From an uncultured Prevotella sp. (GTDB lineage: Bacteria; Bacteroidota; Bacteroidia; Bacteroidales; Bacteroidaceae), in NCBI GenBank assembly GCA_934202525.1, contig CAKPYB010000014.1:1-64000 (forward strand): 64,000 nt of DNA, written 5' to 3'. The notes beneath the pieces were generated by a model. The model worked only from the letters and a program-made list of their open reading frames with translations, searched no databases and was not told where the DNA came from. Below, one piece after another: positions 8,864 to 17,415 of this stretch; the first letter of the stretch is position 1, and each line of letters starts with the position of its first letter. The position numbers and the translations under genes were made by a program.

Positions 8864-10165
8864 TTATAGAAGTTCTGGGAGTTGGAAGAGTTTGACGCTG
8901 TTGCTTCCCTTGATAAGGATATAGTGGTCGCGAGGTTGGTTTGCCTGGATGGCTTCCTTTACCTCTTCTACATTCTTGAACTTGCGGTAATCGCAGTCGA
9001 TGTTCTCAAACTCATCGCCTACGAGCCATACGTTCTCCAAGCCTGCGGCACGGAGCTGGTCTACTACCTTCTGGTGCTCCTCGTGGCTCACTTTACCGAG
9101 CTCGCCCATCTGTCCGAGAATCGCCATCTTATGAGGCACATCCATTACGCGGAAGTTCTCGATGGCGGCTGCCATGCTCGATGGGTTGGCATTGTAGGCA
9201 TCTACCACCAGCTTGTTGTGCGCCGTCTCTTCCAACTGCGAACGGTTGTTGCTTGGGATGTAATTCTCCAGGGCATGATCTATCTGCTGAGGCTTCACAT
9301 CGAAATGAAGACCGATGGTGATGGCGGCAAGCATGTTGTCGATATTGTAAGAGCCGATGAGATGAGTCTGGACTTCATGCCAGTCGAAACTCTCGGTGCG
9401 CCAGCGGAACTTCAGGAAAGGAGCGCAGGAGATGACTTCTCCCCATACATCGCAGTTTTCGTCCTTGCCGTAGGTGATGAGGCGGTTGATGTTGCGCTGC
9501 TCTGCCATCTGCATCAGATGCTCGTTGTCTGCATTGATGAAGACGAGGGCATCGTTGGCTGCGAGGTAATCATAGAGTTCTCCCTTGGTCTTCTTCACGC
9601 CTTCGAAACTGCCGAATCCCTGCAGGTGGGCACGGCCTACGTTGGTAATCATACCGCAGGTTGGCTCCACGTATTCCACGAGTTTTCGGATGTCACCAGG
9701 ATGGGAAGCACCCATCTCTACAACGGCAATCTCGTTTTCCGGAGAGAGACGGAAGAGCGTCTTTGGTACGCCTACGTCATTATTGAAGTTGCCCTGGGTG
9801 AACATCACGTTGAACTTCTCGCCGAGAACAGCAGAGACGAGTTCCTTGGTGGTGGTCTTGCCGTTGGTTCCGGTGATTCCTACTACAGGAATATCGAAGT
9901 GGCGGCGATGCTCACGGGCTAATTCCTTGAAGGTGGTGAGGCAGTCCTCTACGAGGATGTATCGCTCATCGCCCTCCTTGGCATACTCTTTTTCATCTAC
10001 AATCACATAGGCACAGCCTTTCTCCAAAGCCATGTCGGCAAACTTGTTGCCATCAAACGATGCGCCCTTCAAAGCCAGGAAGATGCTGCCCTCTGGGCAG
10101 TCGCGGCTGTCAGTGGTAATCACTGGGTGCGCTTGGTAAATCTGATAGAGTTCTGAAATATCCAT
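8864..10165 (-). CDS. murF: UDP-N-acetylmuramoyl-tripeptide--D-alanyl-D-alanine ligase
   Basis: MurF adds D-Ala-D-Ala to the UDP-MurNAc-tripeptide, the last cytoplasmic step in peptidoglycan precursor synthesis. The 433-aa length fits the family. The ATP-binding motif GITGTNGKTTT lies at about residues 95-105, followed by the Mur-ligase central and C-terminal domains (NYNIDNMLAAI, VDAYNANPSSM). It has its own divergent promoter and is read away from the folP/cdaA cluster. The D-Ala-D-Ala substrate would come from the ddl product encoded near 22.4 kb. Confidence 0.95.
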   Translation of the reverse strand: MDISELYQIYQAHPVITTDSRDCPEGSIFLALKGASFDGNKFADMALEKGCAYVIVDEKEYAKEGDERYILVEDCLTTFKELAREHRRHFDIPVVGITGTNGKTTTKELVSAVLGEKFNVMFTQGNFNNDVGVPKTLFRLSPENEIAVVEMGASHPGDIRKLVEYVEPTCGMITNVGRAHLQGFGSFEGVKKTKGELYDYLAANDALVFINADNEHLMQMAEQRNINRLITYGKDENCDVWGEVISCAPFLKFRWRTESFDWHEVQTHLIGSYNIDNMLAAITIGLHFDVKPQQIDHALENYIPSNNRSQLEETAHNKLVVDAYNANPSSMAAAIENFRVMDVPHKMAILGQMGELGKVSHEEHQKVVDQLRAAGLENVWLVGDEFENIDCDYRKFKNVEEVKEAIQANQPRDHYILIKGSNSVKLFQLPELL

Positions 10166-10189
10166 AGTCTATAACTGTTATTTTGGGTG

Positions 10190-10220
10190 CAAAAGTAATC
10201 TAAATTATGGACATAACAAA
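10190..10220 (-). promoter_or_regulatory. Promoter for murF
   Basis: Read on the minus strand: TTTG at 10220-10217, 19 bases, then TACTTTTG at 10197-10190. The murF ATG is about 25 bases downstream. Confidence 0.75.
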
Positions 10221-10261
10221 CAATTTTCCCAAAAAATGATGGTAATCTCGATAATTCTTTC

Positions 10262-10269
10262 TATTTTTG
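10262..10269 (+). promoter_or_regulatory. -7 element for the small-protein/folP/cdaA operon
   Basis: TATTTTTG at 10262-10269 matches TAnnTTTG. No good TTTG is seen at -33. A start site near 10276 would leave a short leader before the first small gene. Confidence 0.5.
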
Positions 10270-10308
10270 CAGAAAATATTCAAGTAATCTTTGGAAAGTG
10301 AGGTCGGA

Positions 10309-10530
10309 ATGGGCGCAAACATAGAAAGAGATAAATTAAAAACGAGGAAAGACAAGCTAGCTGGTTATTTCTTCGATATCTCCAAACTAAGTTTTGGAGC
10401 GATGGTTTTGGGTGGGCTTACGCCAATGATAACAGGAGAATTCGATTATATGAATCTTCTGTATGTTTTATTTGGTGTGTGCATGACAATTTTGTTTGCA
10501 ATAGTAGGTAATCGAATTTTAAAATATTAA
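10309..10530 (+). CDS. Small two-helix membrane protein (DUF6722-like, tentative)
   Basis: From ATG 10309 this gives 73 aa; an in-frame TTG at 10291 would add six. A basic N-terminus (RDKLKTRKDK) is followed by 'YFFDISKLSFGAMVLGGL' and a second hydrophobic segment 'LLYVLFGVCMTILFAIVG', so two membrane helices. The 'DISKL..G' pattern reminds me of the Bacteroidetes DUF6722 family, but I cannot confirm this. It is the first gene of a tight run: 4 bases to the next tiny ORF, then another, then folP and cdaA. Function unknown. Confidence 0.65.
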   Translation: MGANIERDKLKTRKDKLAGYFFDISKLSFGAMVLGGLTPMITGEFDYMNLLYVLFGVCMTILFAIVGNRILKY

Positions 10531-10534
10531 GAAA

Positions 10535-10639
10535 ATGGAAACAATGATTTTGATATTTGGAATAGGCACTTTAATAGGTGGTGGTATTTTGCTTTGGACA
10601 TATACTGAATCAGGGAAGAAATGGCTAAAAAGTTTATAG
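10535..10639 (+). CDS. 34-aa single-helix membrane protein, paralogue 1
   Basis: This tiny ORF begins METMILIF, has a hydrophobic segment of about 20 residues, and ends WTYTESGKKWLKSL. The next ORF ends almost the same way. The conserved tail, tight spacing (4 bases from the gene before, 1 base to the gene after) and shared promoter argue for a real gene. The pattern predicts a membrane anchor with a short basic tail facing one side. It could bind a membrane partner such as the neighbouring cyclase, but that is a guess. Confidence 0.65.
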   Translation: METMILIFGIGTLIGGGILLWTYTESGKKWLKSL

Positions 10640-10640
10640 T

Positions 10641-10745
10641 ATGAGTTATTTAGCATTATTTTTTATGATAACTTCTATTGTTGTTGTTGCTCTTATAGCT
10701 TGGACTTACACCAAACCAGGCGAGAAATGGTTGAAAGAGTTATAA
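10641..10745 (+). CDS. 34-aa single-helix membrane protein, paralogue 2
   Basis: The second tiny ORF begins MSYLALFF, contains one hydrophobic helix and ends WTYTKPGEKWLKEL. It shares the frame WTYTxxGxKWLKxL with the preceding gene, and both are exactly 34 residues. It stops 4 bases before folP. Conserved tails against divergent helix sequences suggest selection on the tail. Function unknown. Confidence 0.65.
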   Translation: MSYLALFFMITSIVVVALIAWTYTKPGEKWLKEL

Positions 10746-10749
10746 TCCG

Positions 10750-11595
10750 ATGGAATATACAATCAATATCAAGGGGCGCTTGATGGATTTGAGTACCCCT
10801 CAGGTGATGGGCATCCTGAACGTTACGCCCGACAGTTTCTACTCTGGCAGTAGAAAACAGACAGAAATGGAGATAGCTCAGAGAGCTAATCAGATTATAG
10901 AAGAAGGTGGAAGCATCATTGATGTGGGCGCTTTCTCCACCCGTCCCGGTGCCGATGAAGTATCGGAAGAGGAGGAGGGAAGACGCCTGAAGTTTGCTCT
11001 CGACATCGTTCGCAGGGAGCAACCGGATGCTGCCGTCTCCGTAGATACCTATCGCCCAACCTTGGCACGCAAGTGTATCGAGGAGTGGGGAGCCGATATC
11101 ATCAACGATGTATCAGAAGGTGGAATCACAGGTATCGCCAATGTGCCGCTGGAGCAGAGACAGGAGGAATATCCTGAAATGTTCCGCGTAGTGGGCGAAC
11201 TGAAGGTACCTTATATATTAATGTCGGTGCAGCCTACGCTCGAAACGATGATGAAGGGCTTTGCCAGAGAGGTGCAGCAGTTACGCGACTTGGGAGCCAA
11301 GGATATCATCCTCGACCCAGGCTTCGGTTTCGGCAAGAATCTCATCCAAAATTATCAGATTTATAATGAGATGGAGAAGTTGAACGTGATGGAACTTCCG
11401 GTTCTGGTAGGCATCTCCCGCAAGAGTATGATATATAAGCTGTTGGGTGGAGATGCTACGACATCGCTCAACGGTACTTCCGTGCTCGACACCATCGCTC
11501 TGATGAAGGGCGCAAGCATCCTCAGAGTTCACGATGTGAAAGAAGCTGCTGAGGCTGTTAAGATAGTAGAAGCTATGAAGGAGGGACGCACATGA
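10750..11595 (+). CDS. folP: Dihydropteroate synthase
   Basis: FolP joins p-aminobenzoate to dihydropterin pyrophosphate in folate synthesis, in the cytoplasm. The 281-aa TIM barrel shows the usual motifs in order: MGILNVTPDSF (about 21-31), DVGAFSTRPGA (about 58-68), VSVDTYRP, IINDVSEG, ILDPGFGFGKN and VGISRKSMIYKLLG. Its TGA overlaps the cdaA ATG (ATGA), so the two are translationally coupled. A folP-cdaA pair recurs in Bacteroidetes. Confidence 0.95.
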   Translation: MEYTINIKGRLMDLSTPQVMGILNVTPDSFYSGSRKQTEMEIAQRANQIIEEGGSIIDVGAFSTRPGADEVSEEEEGRRLKFALDIVRREQPDAAVSVDTYRPTLARKCIEEWGADIINDVSEGGITGIANVPLEQRQEEYPEMFRVVGELKVPYILMSVQPTLETMMKGFAREVQQLRDLGAKDIILDPGFGFGKNLIQNYQIYNEMEKLNVMELPVLVGISRKSMIYKLLGGDATTSLNGTSVLDTIALMKGASILRVHDVKEAAEAVKIVEAMKEGRT

Positions 11596-12362
11596 TAGAA
11601 TTTGGAATCAAAGACTTTCTCGATATTCTCCTGGTAGCCTCGCTGCTATTCTATGTTTATCGTCTGATGAAGGAATCGCGCTCACTGAACATCTTCGTGG
11701 GCATCATGCTCTTCGTACTTATCTGGCTCTTTGTGAGTCAGATACTGGAAATGCGCCTGCTGGGTTCTATCCTGGATAAACTGGTGAGCGTGGGAGTTAT
11801 CGCCCTCATCGTCATCTTCCAGGAGGATATCCGCAGATTCCTCTATGAGATAGGTTCGCAGAAAGGCATGCGCCGGTTGGTTCGCTTCTTCCACTCCAGC
11901 AAGGAGAGCCAGAAGGAGGCTAACAAGGAGACCATCATGCCGATTGTGATGGCGTGTATGAGTATGGCGAAGAAATACGTAGGTGCTCTTATCGTTATAG
12001 AGCGAGGCGTTCCACTGAAGGACATCATGGATACGGGTGAGGAGATAGACGCCAAGATTAACCAGCGGCTGATAGAGAATATTTTCTTCAAGAATTCGCC
12101 GCTTCATGATGGAGCCATGGTGGTGAGCAATAAGCGCATCATGGCAGCCGGATGTATTCTGCCTGTGAGTCATAACCTCGATATTCCGAAGGAACTGGGA
12201 CTCCGCCATCGTGCCGCTCTCGGAATATCACAGAGCAGTGATGCCATCGCCGTCATCGTATCCGAGGAGACCGGACGAATCAGCGTGGCCATCAAGGGCG
12301 AGTTCAAGCTCCGACTCTCTGCCGAGGAATTGGAAAGCATCCTCACTCAGGAAATGATATAA
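11592..12362 (+). CDS. cdaA: Diadenylate cyclase (c-di-AMP synthase)
   Basis: CdaA makes c-di-AMP from two ATP at the inner membrane; this messenger controls osmotic and envelope balance. The 256-aa protein has N-terminal hydrophobic helices (about residues 10-75) and a DisA_N cyclase domain with the conserved LHDGAMVV (DGA) and LRHRAALGIS (RHR) motifs. Start and stop overlap with folP shows coupling. A repeat unit begins directly at the stop codon and may serve as the transcript end. Confidence 0.93.
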   Translation: MIEFGIKDFLDILLVASLLFYVYRLMKESRSLNIFVGIMLFVLIWLFVSQILEMRLLGSILDKLVSVGVIALIVIFQEDIRRFLYEIGSQKGMRRLVRFFHSSKESQKEANKETIMPIVMACMSMAKKYVGALIVIERGVPLKDIMDTGEEIDAKINQRLIENIFFKNSPLHDGAMVVSNKRIMAAGCILPVSHNLDIPKELGLRHRAALGISQSSDAIAVIVSEETGRISVAIKGEFKLRLSAEELESILTQEMI

Positions 12363-12363
12363 T

Positions 12364-12455
12364 AGTGAAGAGTGAAGAACGAAGAGTGAAGAATTCAATA
12401 GTGAAGCACGAAAGCGCATGAATTCTTTACTCTTTATTCTTAATTCTTCACTTTT
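12364..12455. repeat. GAAGAGTGAAGAATTC repeat pair (short cassette)
   Basis: A 33-base unit (AGTGAAGAG...GAAGAATTC, 12364-12396) starts 2 bases after the cdaA stop. A reversed relative (GAATTC...TTCACTTTT, about 12420-12455) follows about 23 bases later, so the RNA can fold back. The same 33-base unit recurs exactly at 61500-61532 and 62685-62717. This is the smallest of the cassettes. Confidence 0.7.
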
Positions 12456-12543
12456 CCTGCTACGTAAACCTTTACGATATGAATAATCTCCCGATTTAGC
12501 TTTTTTTACACATTTTAATCGCTGCTATTTCAAAGAAAATGTG

Positions 12544-12551
12544 TACTTTTG
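12544..12551 (+). promoter_or_regulatory. -7 element for pta
   Basis: TACTTTTG at 12544-12551. It lies inside the longest open frame, which shows that frame's first codons are not translated and supports ATG 12655. The leader would be about 100 bases. Confidence 0.6.
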
Positions 12552-12654
12552 CAAAGTCGATGTGGCAAAAAGGCGAAAAAACAAGATAACATCGCCTAAC
12601 ACTTTGACAGATCTACTTAGGAAACAACAAAAATATATAAATATTAAAAGTAAA

Positions 12655-13701
12655 ATGGATTTATTACAGCAAATCGTAGCTCGCGCTAAAGCTGACAAGC
12701 AGCGCATCGTGCTCCCTGAAGCAGAAGAGGAGCGTACATTGAAAGCAGCCGATAAAGTTTTGGCTGATGATCTCGCAGACATCATCCTCATCGGTAACCC
12801 TGCCAATATTAAGAATCTCGCTGCTCAGTGGGGTCTTAACAACATCGACAAGGCTACTATCGTTGATCCACAAAACAACCCTAAGACTGAGGAGTATGCA
12901 GAGAAGCTCGCTGAACTTCGTAAAAAGAAGGGCATGACAGTTGAGCAGGCTCGTGAACTCGTAACTAAGAACAACCTCTACCTCGGTTGTATGATTATCA
13001 AGACTGAGGGCGCTGACGGTCAGATTTCTGGTGCGTTGAGCACTACTGGCGATACTCTCCGTCCAGCTCTTCAGATTATCAAGTGCACTCCAGGTATCAC
13101 TTGCGTAAGTGGTGCGATGTTGCTCATCACAGACCAGAAGCAGTATGGTCAGGATGGCATTGTAGTAATGGGTGACGTTGCTGTAACTCCAAACCCTACA
13201 GCAGACCAGCTTGCTCAGATTGCCTATACTACAGCTCATACAGCTCAGTCAGTGGCAGGTATTGCTGATCCACAGATTGCCATGTTGAGCTTCTCTACAA
13301 AGGGTAGCGCAAAGGATGCCATCAACAAGGAGACAGGCAAGAGCGTTTATATCATTGACAAGGTGAAGGATGCTGTTGCTATCGCTAAGGAGAAGTTCCC
13401 AGAGCTTCATCTTGATGGTGAACTTCAGGCAGATGCAGCCCTCGTTCCAGAGGTTGCTGCCAAGAAGGCTCCAGGTTCTGACGTAGCTGGTAAGGCTAAC
13501 GTTTTGGTAGTTCCTAACCTCGAGGTTGGTAACATCGGCTACAAGCTCGTTCAGCGTTTGGGTGGTGCCATCGCTATCGGTCCTATCCTCCAGGGTATTG
13601 CCCGTCCTGTTAACGATCTTTCTCGTGGTTGCTCTGTTGATGACATCTACTACATGGTAGCCATCACAGCTTGCCAGGCACAGGATGCAAAGAAGGCGTA
13701 A
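12655..13701 (+). CDS. pta: Phosphate acetyltransferase
   Basis: Pta interconverts acetyl-CoA and acetyl phosphate. With acetate kinase next door it yields ATP and acetate during fermentation. I take ATG 12655 (348 aa, starting MDLLQQIVARAKADKQRIVL), because the longer frame would begin inside the promoter. Family motifs are clear: LPEAEEERTLKAAD near the N-terminus, QISGALSTTGDTLRP, VTPNPTADQLAQIA and the C-terminal 'DGELQADAALVPE'. It is the short Pta type without an N-terminal DRTGG domain. ackA starts 106 bases later in the same direction. Confidence 0.95.
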   Translation: MDLLQQIVARAKADKQRIVLPEAEEERTLKAADKVLADDLADIILIGNPANIKNLAAQWGLNNIDKATIVDPQNNPKTEEYAEKLAELRKKKGMTVEQARELVTKNNLYLGCMIIKTEGADGQISGALSTTGDTLRPALQIIKCTPGITCVSGAMLLITDQKQYGQDGIVVMGDVAVTPNPTADQLAQIAYTTAHTAQSVAGIADPQIAMLSFSTKGSAKDAINKETGKSVYIIDKVKDAVAIAKEKFPELHLDGELQADAALVPEVAAKKAPGSDVAGKANVLVVPNLEVGNIGYKLVQRLGGAIAIGPILQGIARPVNDLSRGCSVDDIYYMVAITACQAQDAKKA

Positions 13702-13705
13702 GTAT

Positions 13706-13790
13706 ATAGTTAATAGTTAACAGTTAACAGTTTATAGGGCTAAGCTGCTGTAAGATGGGTGGTTTATGCTATAGACTGTAAACTATAAAT
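13706..13790 (+). repeat. AGTTAA/AACAGTT repeats between pta and ackA
   Basis: Several copies of a 7-8-base motif (AGTTAATAGTTAACAGTTAA) are followed about 35 bases later by a partial complement (CTATAGACTGTAAACTATAA). The intergenic RNA can form an imperfect stem that could tune pta/ackA ratio. That effect is inferred. Confidence 0.4.
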
Positions 13791-13807
13791 TTTAAATTGA
13801 AAACAAA

Positions 13808-15010
13808 ATGAAAGTATTGGTTCTGAACTGTGGTAGTTCATCTATCAAGTACAAATTATATAATATGGACGATGAGTCTGTATTGGCACAGGGTGGTGTA
13901 GAGCGTATCGGTCTTGATAACGCTTTCATCAAGGTGAAATTGCCTAACGGCGAGAAGAAGCAGATCATGCACGACATGCCTGACCACAAGGAAGGTGTGA
14001 ACTTCGTGTTCAAGTGCTTGCTCGACCCGGAAATCGGCGCCATCAAGGACTTGAAGGAAATCGACGCTGTAGGCCACCGCGTAGTGCAGGGTGGTGACAA
14101 GTTCAAGGAGAGCGTTATCGTTGACAAGAGCGTAGAGGATGGTATCGAGGAACTTTGCGACCTCGCTCCTGTTCACAACGCAGGTCACCTGAAGGGTATC
14201 CGTGCCGTTGACTCTTTGATGCCTGGCACTCCTCAGGTTTGCGTATTCGACAACGCATTCCACAGCACAATGCCAGACTACGCTTACCTCTATGCAATTC
14301 CTTACGAGTTGTACGAGAAGTATCACGTACGCCGTTATGGTTTCCACGGAACATCTCACCGCTATGTTTCTAAGCGTGTTTGCGAGATTCTCGGTCTCGA
14401 CCAGAACAACTCTAAGGTAATCACTTGCCACATCGGTAACGGTGGCTCTGTAGCTGCAGTATTGAATGGTAAGGTATTGGATACTTCAATGGGCTTGACT
14501 CCATTGGCTGGTTTGATGATGGGTTCACGTTGTGGTGACATCGATGCTTCTGCCGTTACCTACTTGATGGAGAAGTTGAACATGAAGCCACAGGAGATGG
14601 CTGACTTCCTGAACAAGAAGAGTGGTGTGCTCGGTATTACAGGTATTTCTTCTGATATGCGCGACATCGAAAAGGCAGCTAACGAGGGCAACGAGAAGGC
14701 TCAGTTGGCTCTCCGTATGTATGAGTATCGCATTAAGAAGTACATCGGTGCTTACACAGCTGCTATGGGTGGCGTTGACGCTATCGTATTCACAGCAGGT
14801 GTTGGTGAGAACCAGACCGACCTCCGCGAGGATTCTTGCAAGAACCTGGAGTATCTTGGCATCAAGATTAACAAGGAAGTAAATGACAAGGTTCGTGGTG
14901 AGGAAGCTATCATCTCTACTGACGACAGTAAGGTGAAGGTAGTTGTAGTTCCTACCGACGAGGAGATTGTTATCGCTCGCGATACAATGGAGTTGGTTGC
15001 TAATAAGTAA
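13808..15010 (+). CDS. ackA: Acetate kinase
   Basis: AckA makes ATP and acetate from acetyl phosphate and ADP. The 400-aa protein has the N-terminal phosphate-binding LNCGSSSIKYKLY, the GHRVVQGG segment, FHGTSHRYVS and HIGNGGSVAAV, all in expected order. Codons are strongly biased, as expected of a highly expressed gene. It forms the usual pair with pta and ends in a clean terminator. Confidence 0.96.
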   Translation: MKVLVLNCGSSSIKYKLYNMDDESVLAQGGVERIGLDNAFIKVKLPNGEKKQIMHDMPDHKEGVNFVFKCLLDPEIGAIKDLKEIDAVGHRVVQGGDKFKESVIVDKSVEDGIEELCDLAPVHNAGHLKGIRAVDSLMPGTPQVCVFDNAFHSTMPDYAYLYAIPYELYEKYHVRRYGFHGTSHRYVSKRVCEILGLDQNNSKVITCHIGNGGSVAAVLNGKVLDTSMGLTPLAGLMMGSRCGDIDASAVTYLMEKLNMKPQEMADFLNKKSGVLGITGISSDMRDIEKAANEGNEKAQLALRMYEYRIKKYIGAYTAAMGGVDAIVFTAGVGENQTDLREDSCKNLEYLGIKINKEVNDKVRGEEAIISTDDSKVKVVVVPTDEEIVIARDTMELVANK

Positions 15011-15028
15011 TCATACGCTATATATAAT

Positions 15029-15071
15029 AAGGTGAAGACTAGAAACATAAGTGAATGGTCTTCACCTTTTT
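15029..15071 (+). terminator. Terminator after ackA
   Basis: An 11-bp perfect stem (AAGGTGAAGAC with GTCTTCACCTT) is followed by T-rich sequence, 19 bases after the stop codon. Confidence 0.85.
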
Positions 15072-15085
15072 AAATTTTTAGAATT

Positions 15086-16132
15086 ATGAAAACAAAGATT
15101 GTAACTTTCGGAGAAATATTGCTTAGGATTTCTAAGCCTGGTTATCAACGTTTATTTCAGGGACATCATATGTTTGGCAATTATGGTGGCAGTGAGGCTA
15201 ATGCAGCCATCTCTTTGGCTTATTTAGGTGATAATGTAGAGTATGTAACCCGTGTGCCATACGGTGAGATGGGTGAGGCGGCGTTGATGCATCTCAGAGA
15301 GTACGGTCTGAATGTTTCTCATGTTGTGCGTGGCGGCGAACGTCTCGGAACTTATTATTTCGAGGAAGCTGTGGCTATGCGCAATTCCCGTGTGGTTTAC
15401 GACCGCAAGAATTCTTCTTTCTATACGCTGAAGCGCGGAATGGTGAAATGGGAAAAGGTGCTGGCTGATGCTGCCGTATTCCATTGCTCCGGCATTACCT
15501 GTGCTATCAGCCGCGATGCGATGGAGTCAACTATGGATGCCATCAAACTTGCTGTTTCTGATGGCTTGACCATAGCCTGCGACATCAATTACCGTAAGAA
15601 TCTCTGGGGATATGGCCTGGAACCTCATGACGTGCTATTCCAGATGATGCAGTATAGCGACATCATCTTTGGTGACCAGAATGAGTGGGAGGTAGCCAGC
15701 GGTGTGCCTCATATTCCTTTCGAAGCTTTGGATGCAGACTACGAGATAGACAGGGAGGCTTATCTGGAGTATTTTCGCAAGATGCATCAGCTCTTCCCTA
15801 AGTGTAAGAAGATGGTGATGGCGGTAAGAAATCAGATTGCCAGCAGTCATCATACCTTGAGCGGCTTGCTCTATGATGCTGTAGAAGATCAGCTCTATAC
15901 TACAAGAATCTATGATATTGAGCCGATCGTTGATCCGATGGGTGTTGGTGATGCCTTTATTGCTGCCTATATTCATGCCCATCAGAAGTGGGGCGACAAG
16001 AACCAGTATTGCCTGGATTTCTCACTGTCAGCAAGCGCGATAAAGAATACTGTTCCGGGTGATCAGAATCTGGTTACAGAAGAAGAAATCATCAATAACA
16101 TGACTTCTTCAGGAGGTCGCATACAGCGATAA
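15086..16132 (+). CDS. kdgK: PfkB-family sugar kinase, probably 2-keto-3-deoxygluconate kinase
   Basis: KDG kinase phosphorylates 2-dehydro-3-deoxygluconate from pectin and uronate breakdown. The 348-aa protein has the PfkB signature set: an N-terminal TFGEILLRISKPGY, the GGSEANAA sugar-binding segment, ACDINYRKNLWGYG, and the C-terminal catalytic DPMGVGDAFIAAY (base Asp in GVGDAF). The 'D.NYR..LW' motif favours a KDG kinase over ribo- or fructokinase. No aldolase gene is adjacent, so substrate remains inferred. It shares a bidirectional terminator with lpxH. Confidence 0.8.
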   Translation: MKTKIVTFGEILLRISKPGYQRLFQGHHMFGNYGGSEANAAISLAYLGDNVEYVTRVPYGEMGEAALMHLREYGLNVSHVVRGGERLGTYYFEEAVAMRNSRVVYDRKNSSFYTLKRGMVKWEKVLADAAVFHCSGITCAISRDAMESTMDAIKLAVSDGLTIACDINYRKNLWGYGLEPHDVLFQMMQYSDIIFGDQNEWEVASGVPHIPFEALDADYEIDREAYLEYFRKMHQLFPKCKKMVMAVRNQIASSHHTLSGLLYDAVEDQLYTTRIYDIEPIVDPMGVGDAFIAAYIHAHQKWGDKNQYCLDFSLSASAIKNTVPGDQNLVTEEEIINNMTSSGGRIQR

Positions 16133-16169
16133 CAATAAAGGGCAGCTCATAAAGCTGCCCTTTATTGTT
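16131..16169. terminator. Bidirectional terminator between kdgK and lpxH
   Basis: A perfect 16-bp stem starting AACAATAAAGGGCAGC has a 7-base loop and A/T-rich ends on both sides. It includes the stop codons of both convergent genes. Confidence 0.9.
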
Positions 16170-16932
16170 ATGGTTGGCTTTCGCCTTCCACATATTCTTC
16201 CATAAACATGTGTTCGCCATCAAACACGGCATAGGTGAACTGCCATATCCAGTCGCCCAGAATCATCAGTCGGGTCTTTTTGCTCAACATCAGATCCAGT
16301 TCGATGTGGCGATGGCCGAACATGAAGTAATCTATATCCTTGTGGCCTTGCATATACTGTTTGGCAAAGCGCACCAGGAACTCCTTCTTTTCGCCCATAT
16401 AAGGCTCTTCCTTTCCGTCAGCACGTTTCTGTCGGCTATGCTTAGCCCAGTTCAAGCCCAAAGCCATTCCCCAGCGAGGATGAATCGCATTAAGGAGGCG
16501 TTGGCAGGTCTGGTTCTGGAACATTCTTTTCAGAAACTTGAATTTCTTGTCTGGGTCACCCAGTCCGTCTCCATGTGCCAGATAGAATACTTTATCGTAT
16601 ATCTCTACGGTCTGAGGCTTGTAATGTACGGTAATGCCACACTCTTCCTCCAGGTAGCCATAGGTCCAGAGATCGTGGTTACCCGTAAAGAAATGTACTT
16701 CCACTCCCATATCGGTCAACTCCGAGAGCTTACCTAAGAAGCGTGTATAGCCTTTTGGTACGACATATTTATATTCGTTCCAGAAGTCAAACATGTCACC
16801 CAGGAGATAAACTGCCGCAGCCTTCGTCTTGATGCTGTCCAGGAAACGGACCAGGCGGCGTTCTTGCATGCGGGCATGCGGAATGGCTAATGAGCCAAGG
16901 TGCGCATCTGAGAGGAAATATACATTTTTCAT
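16168..16932 (-). CDS. lpxH: UDP-2,3-diacylglucosamine diphosphatase
   Basis: LpxH hydrolyses UDP-2,3-diacyl-glucosamine to lipid X in lipid A synthesis, at the inner membrane surface. The 254-aa calcineurin-like phosphoesterase has all metal motifs: SDAHLG (near the N-terminus), GDMFDFW, GNHD, AHGDG and GHRH. It follows the DUF59 gene on the same strand, with one half of the GAAGAGTGAAGAATTC repeat in between. Confidence 0.88.
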   Translation of the reverse strand: MKNVYFLSDAHLGSLAIPHARMQERRLVRFLDSIKTKAAAVYLLGDMFDFWNEYKYVVPKGYTRFLGKLSELTDMGVEVHFFTGNHDLWTYGYLEEECGITVHYKPQTVEIYDKVFYLAHGDGLGDPDKKFKFLKRMFQNQTCQRLLNAIHPRWGMALGLNWAKHSRQKRADGKEEPYMGEKKEFLVRFAKQYMQGHKDIDYFMFGHRHIELDLMLSKKTRLMILGDWIWQFTYAVFDGEHMFMEEYVEGESQP

Positions 16933-16951
16933 AAGCGATTCTTTTTAAATG

Positions 16952-16980
16952 AATAGTGAAGAATGAAGAGTGAAGAATTC
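16952..16980. repeat. Single GAAGAGTGAAGAATTC repeat
   Basis: A solo copy (AATAGTGAAGAATGAAGAGT...GAATTC) lies between the DUF59 gene and lpxH. It differs slightly from the 33-base form and has no inverted partner. Confidence 0.6.
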
Positions 16981-16993
16981 AACGGCTTTGTCT

Positions 16994-17314
16994 TTATTCA
17001 AAACCGAGTTCTACGCGAGCTTCCTCGCTCATCATACTCTGATCCCAAGCCGGTTCGAATACAAGGTTCACATTGGCAGATTTTACGCCTTCCACGCTGT
17101 CTACCTTGCTTCTTACATCCTCCAGGATGAAGTCGGCAGCAGGGCATGAAGGGGCTGTGAAGGTCATGTCGAGATCTACGGTGGCATCGTCTTTCACATC
17201 TATTTTATAAATCATACCGAGGTCCCAGATGTTGACAGGAATCTCAGGGTCGTAAACGGTCTTAAGCACATCTACGATCTTTTCTTCTATCTTTGTCTTT
17301 TCTTCTTGTGTCAT
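16994..17314 (-). CDS. DUF59/MIP18-type iron-sulfur assembly factor
   Basis: This 106-aa protein matches the DUF59 (SufT/PaaD-like) fold: DPEIPVNIWDLGMIY near residues 22-36, then TFTAPSCPAADFI with the conserved cysteine, and a WDQSMMSEEAR tail. Family members help mature Fe-S proteins. No suf genes are nearby, so which proteins it serves is unknown. It has a good promoter and leads into lpxH. Confidence 0.85.
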   Translation of the reverse strand: MTQEEKTKIEEKIVDVLKTVYDPEIPVNIWDLGMIYKIDVKDDATVDLDMTFTAPSCPAADFILEDVRSKVDSVEGVKSANVNLVFEPAWDQSMMSEEARVELGFE

Positions 17315-17335
17315 AATAATCTTTGTTTTTGCCTA

Positions 17336-17366
17336 CAAAGATAATAATTATTGCAGACAAAACAAA
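17336..17366 (-). promoter_or_regulatory. Promoter for the DUF59-lpxH unit
   Basis: Minus-strand TTTG at 17366-17363 and TATCTTTG at 17343-17336 are 19 bases apart, with the ATG about 22 bases further on. Confidence 0.75.
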
Positions 17367-17415
17367 AAGAAAAGCTGTTTTTTTCTTGCGAAAGGTCTAA
17401 TATACCCCAAATAGA

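Noticed and set aside
17040..17070. tRNA-like GGTTCGAAT word
   Set aside because: It lies in the DUF59 coding frame and no cloverleaf can be formed; no tRNA gene was found anywhere in the window.
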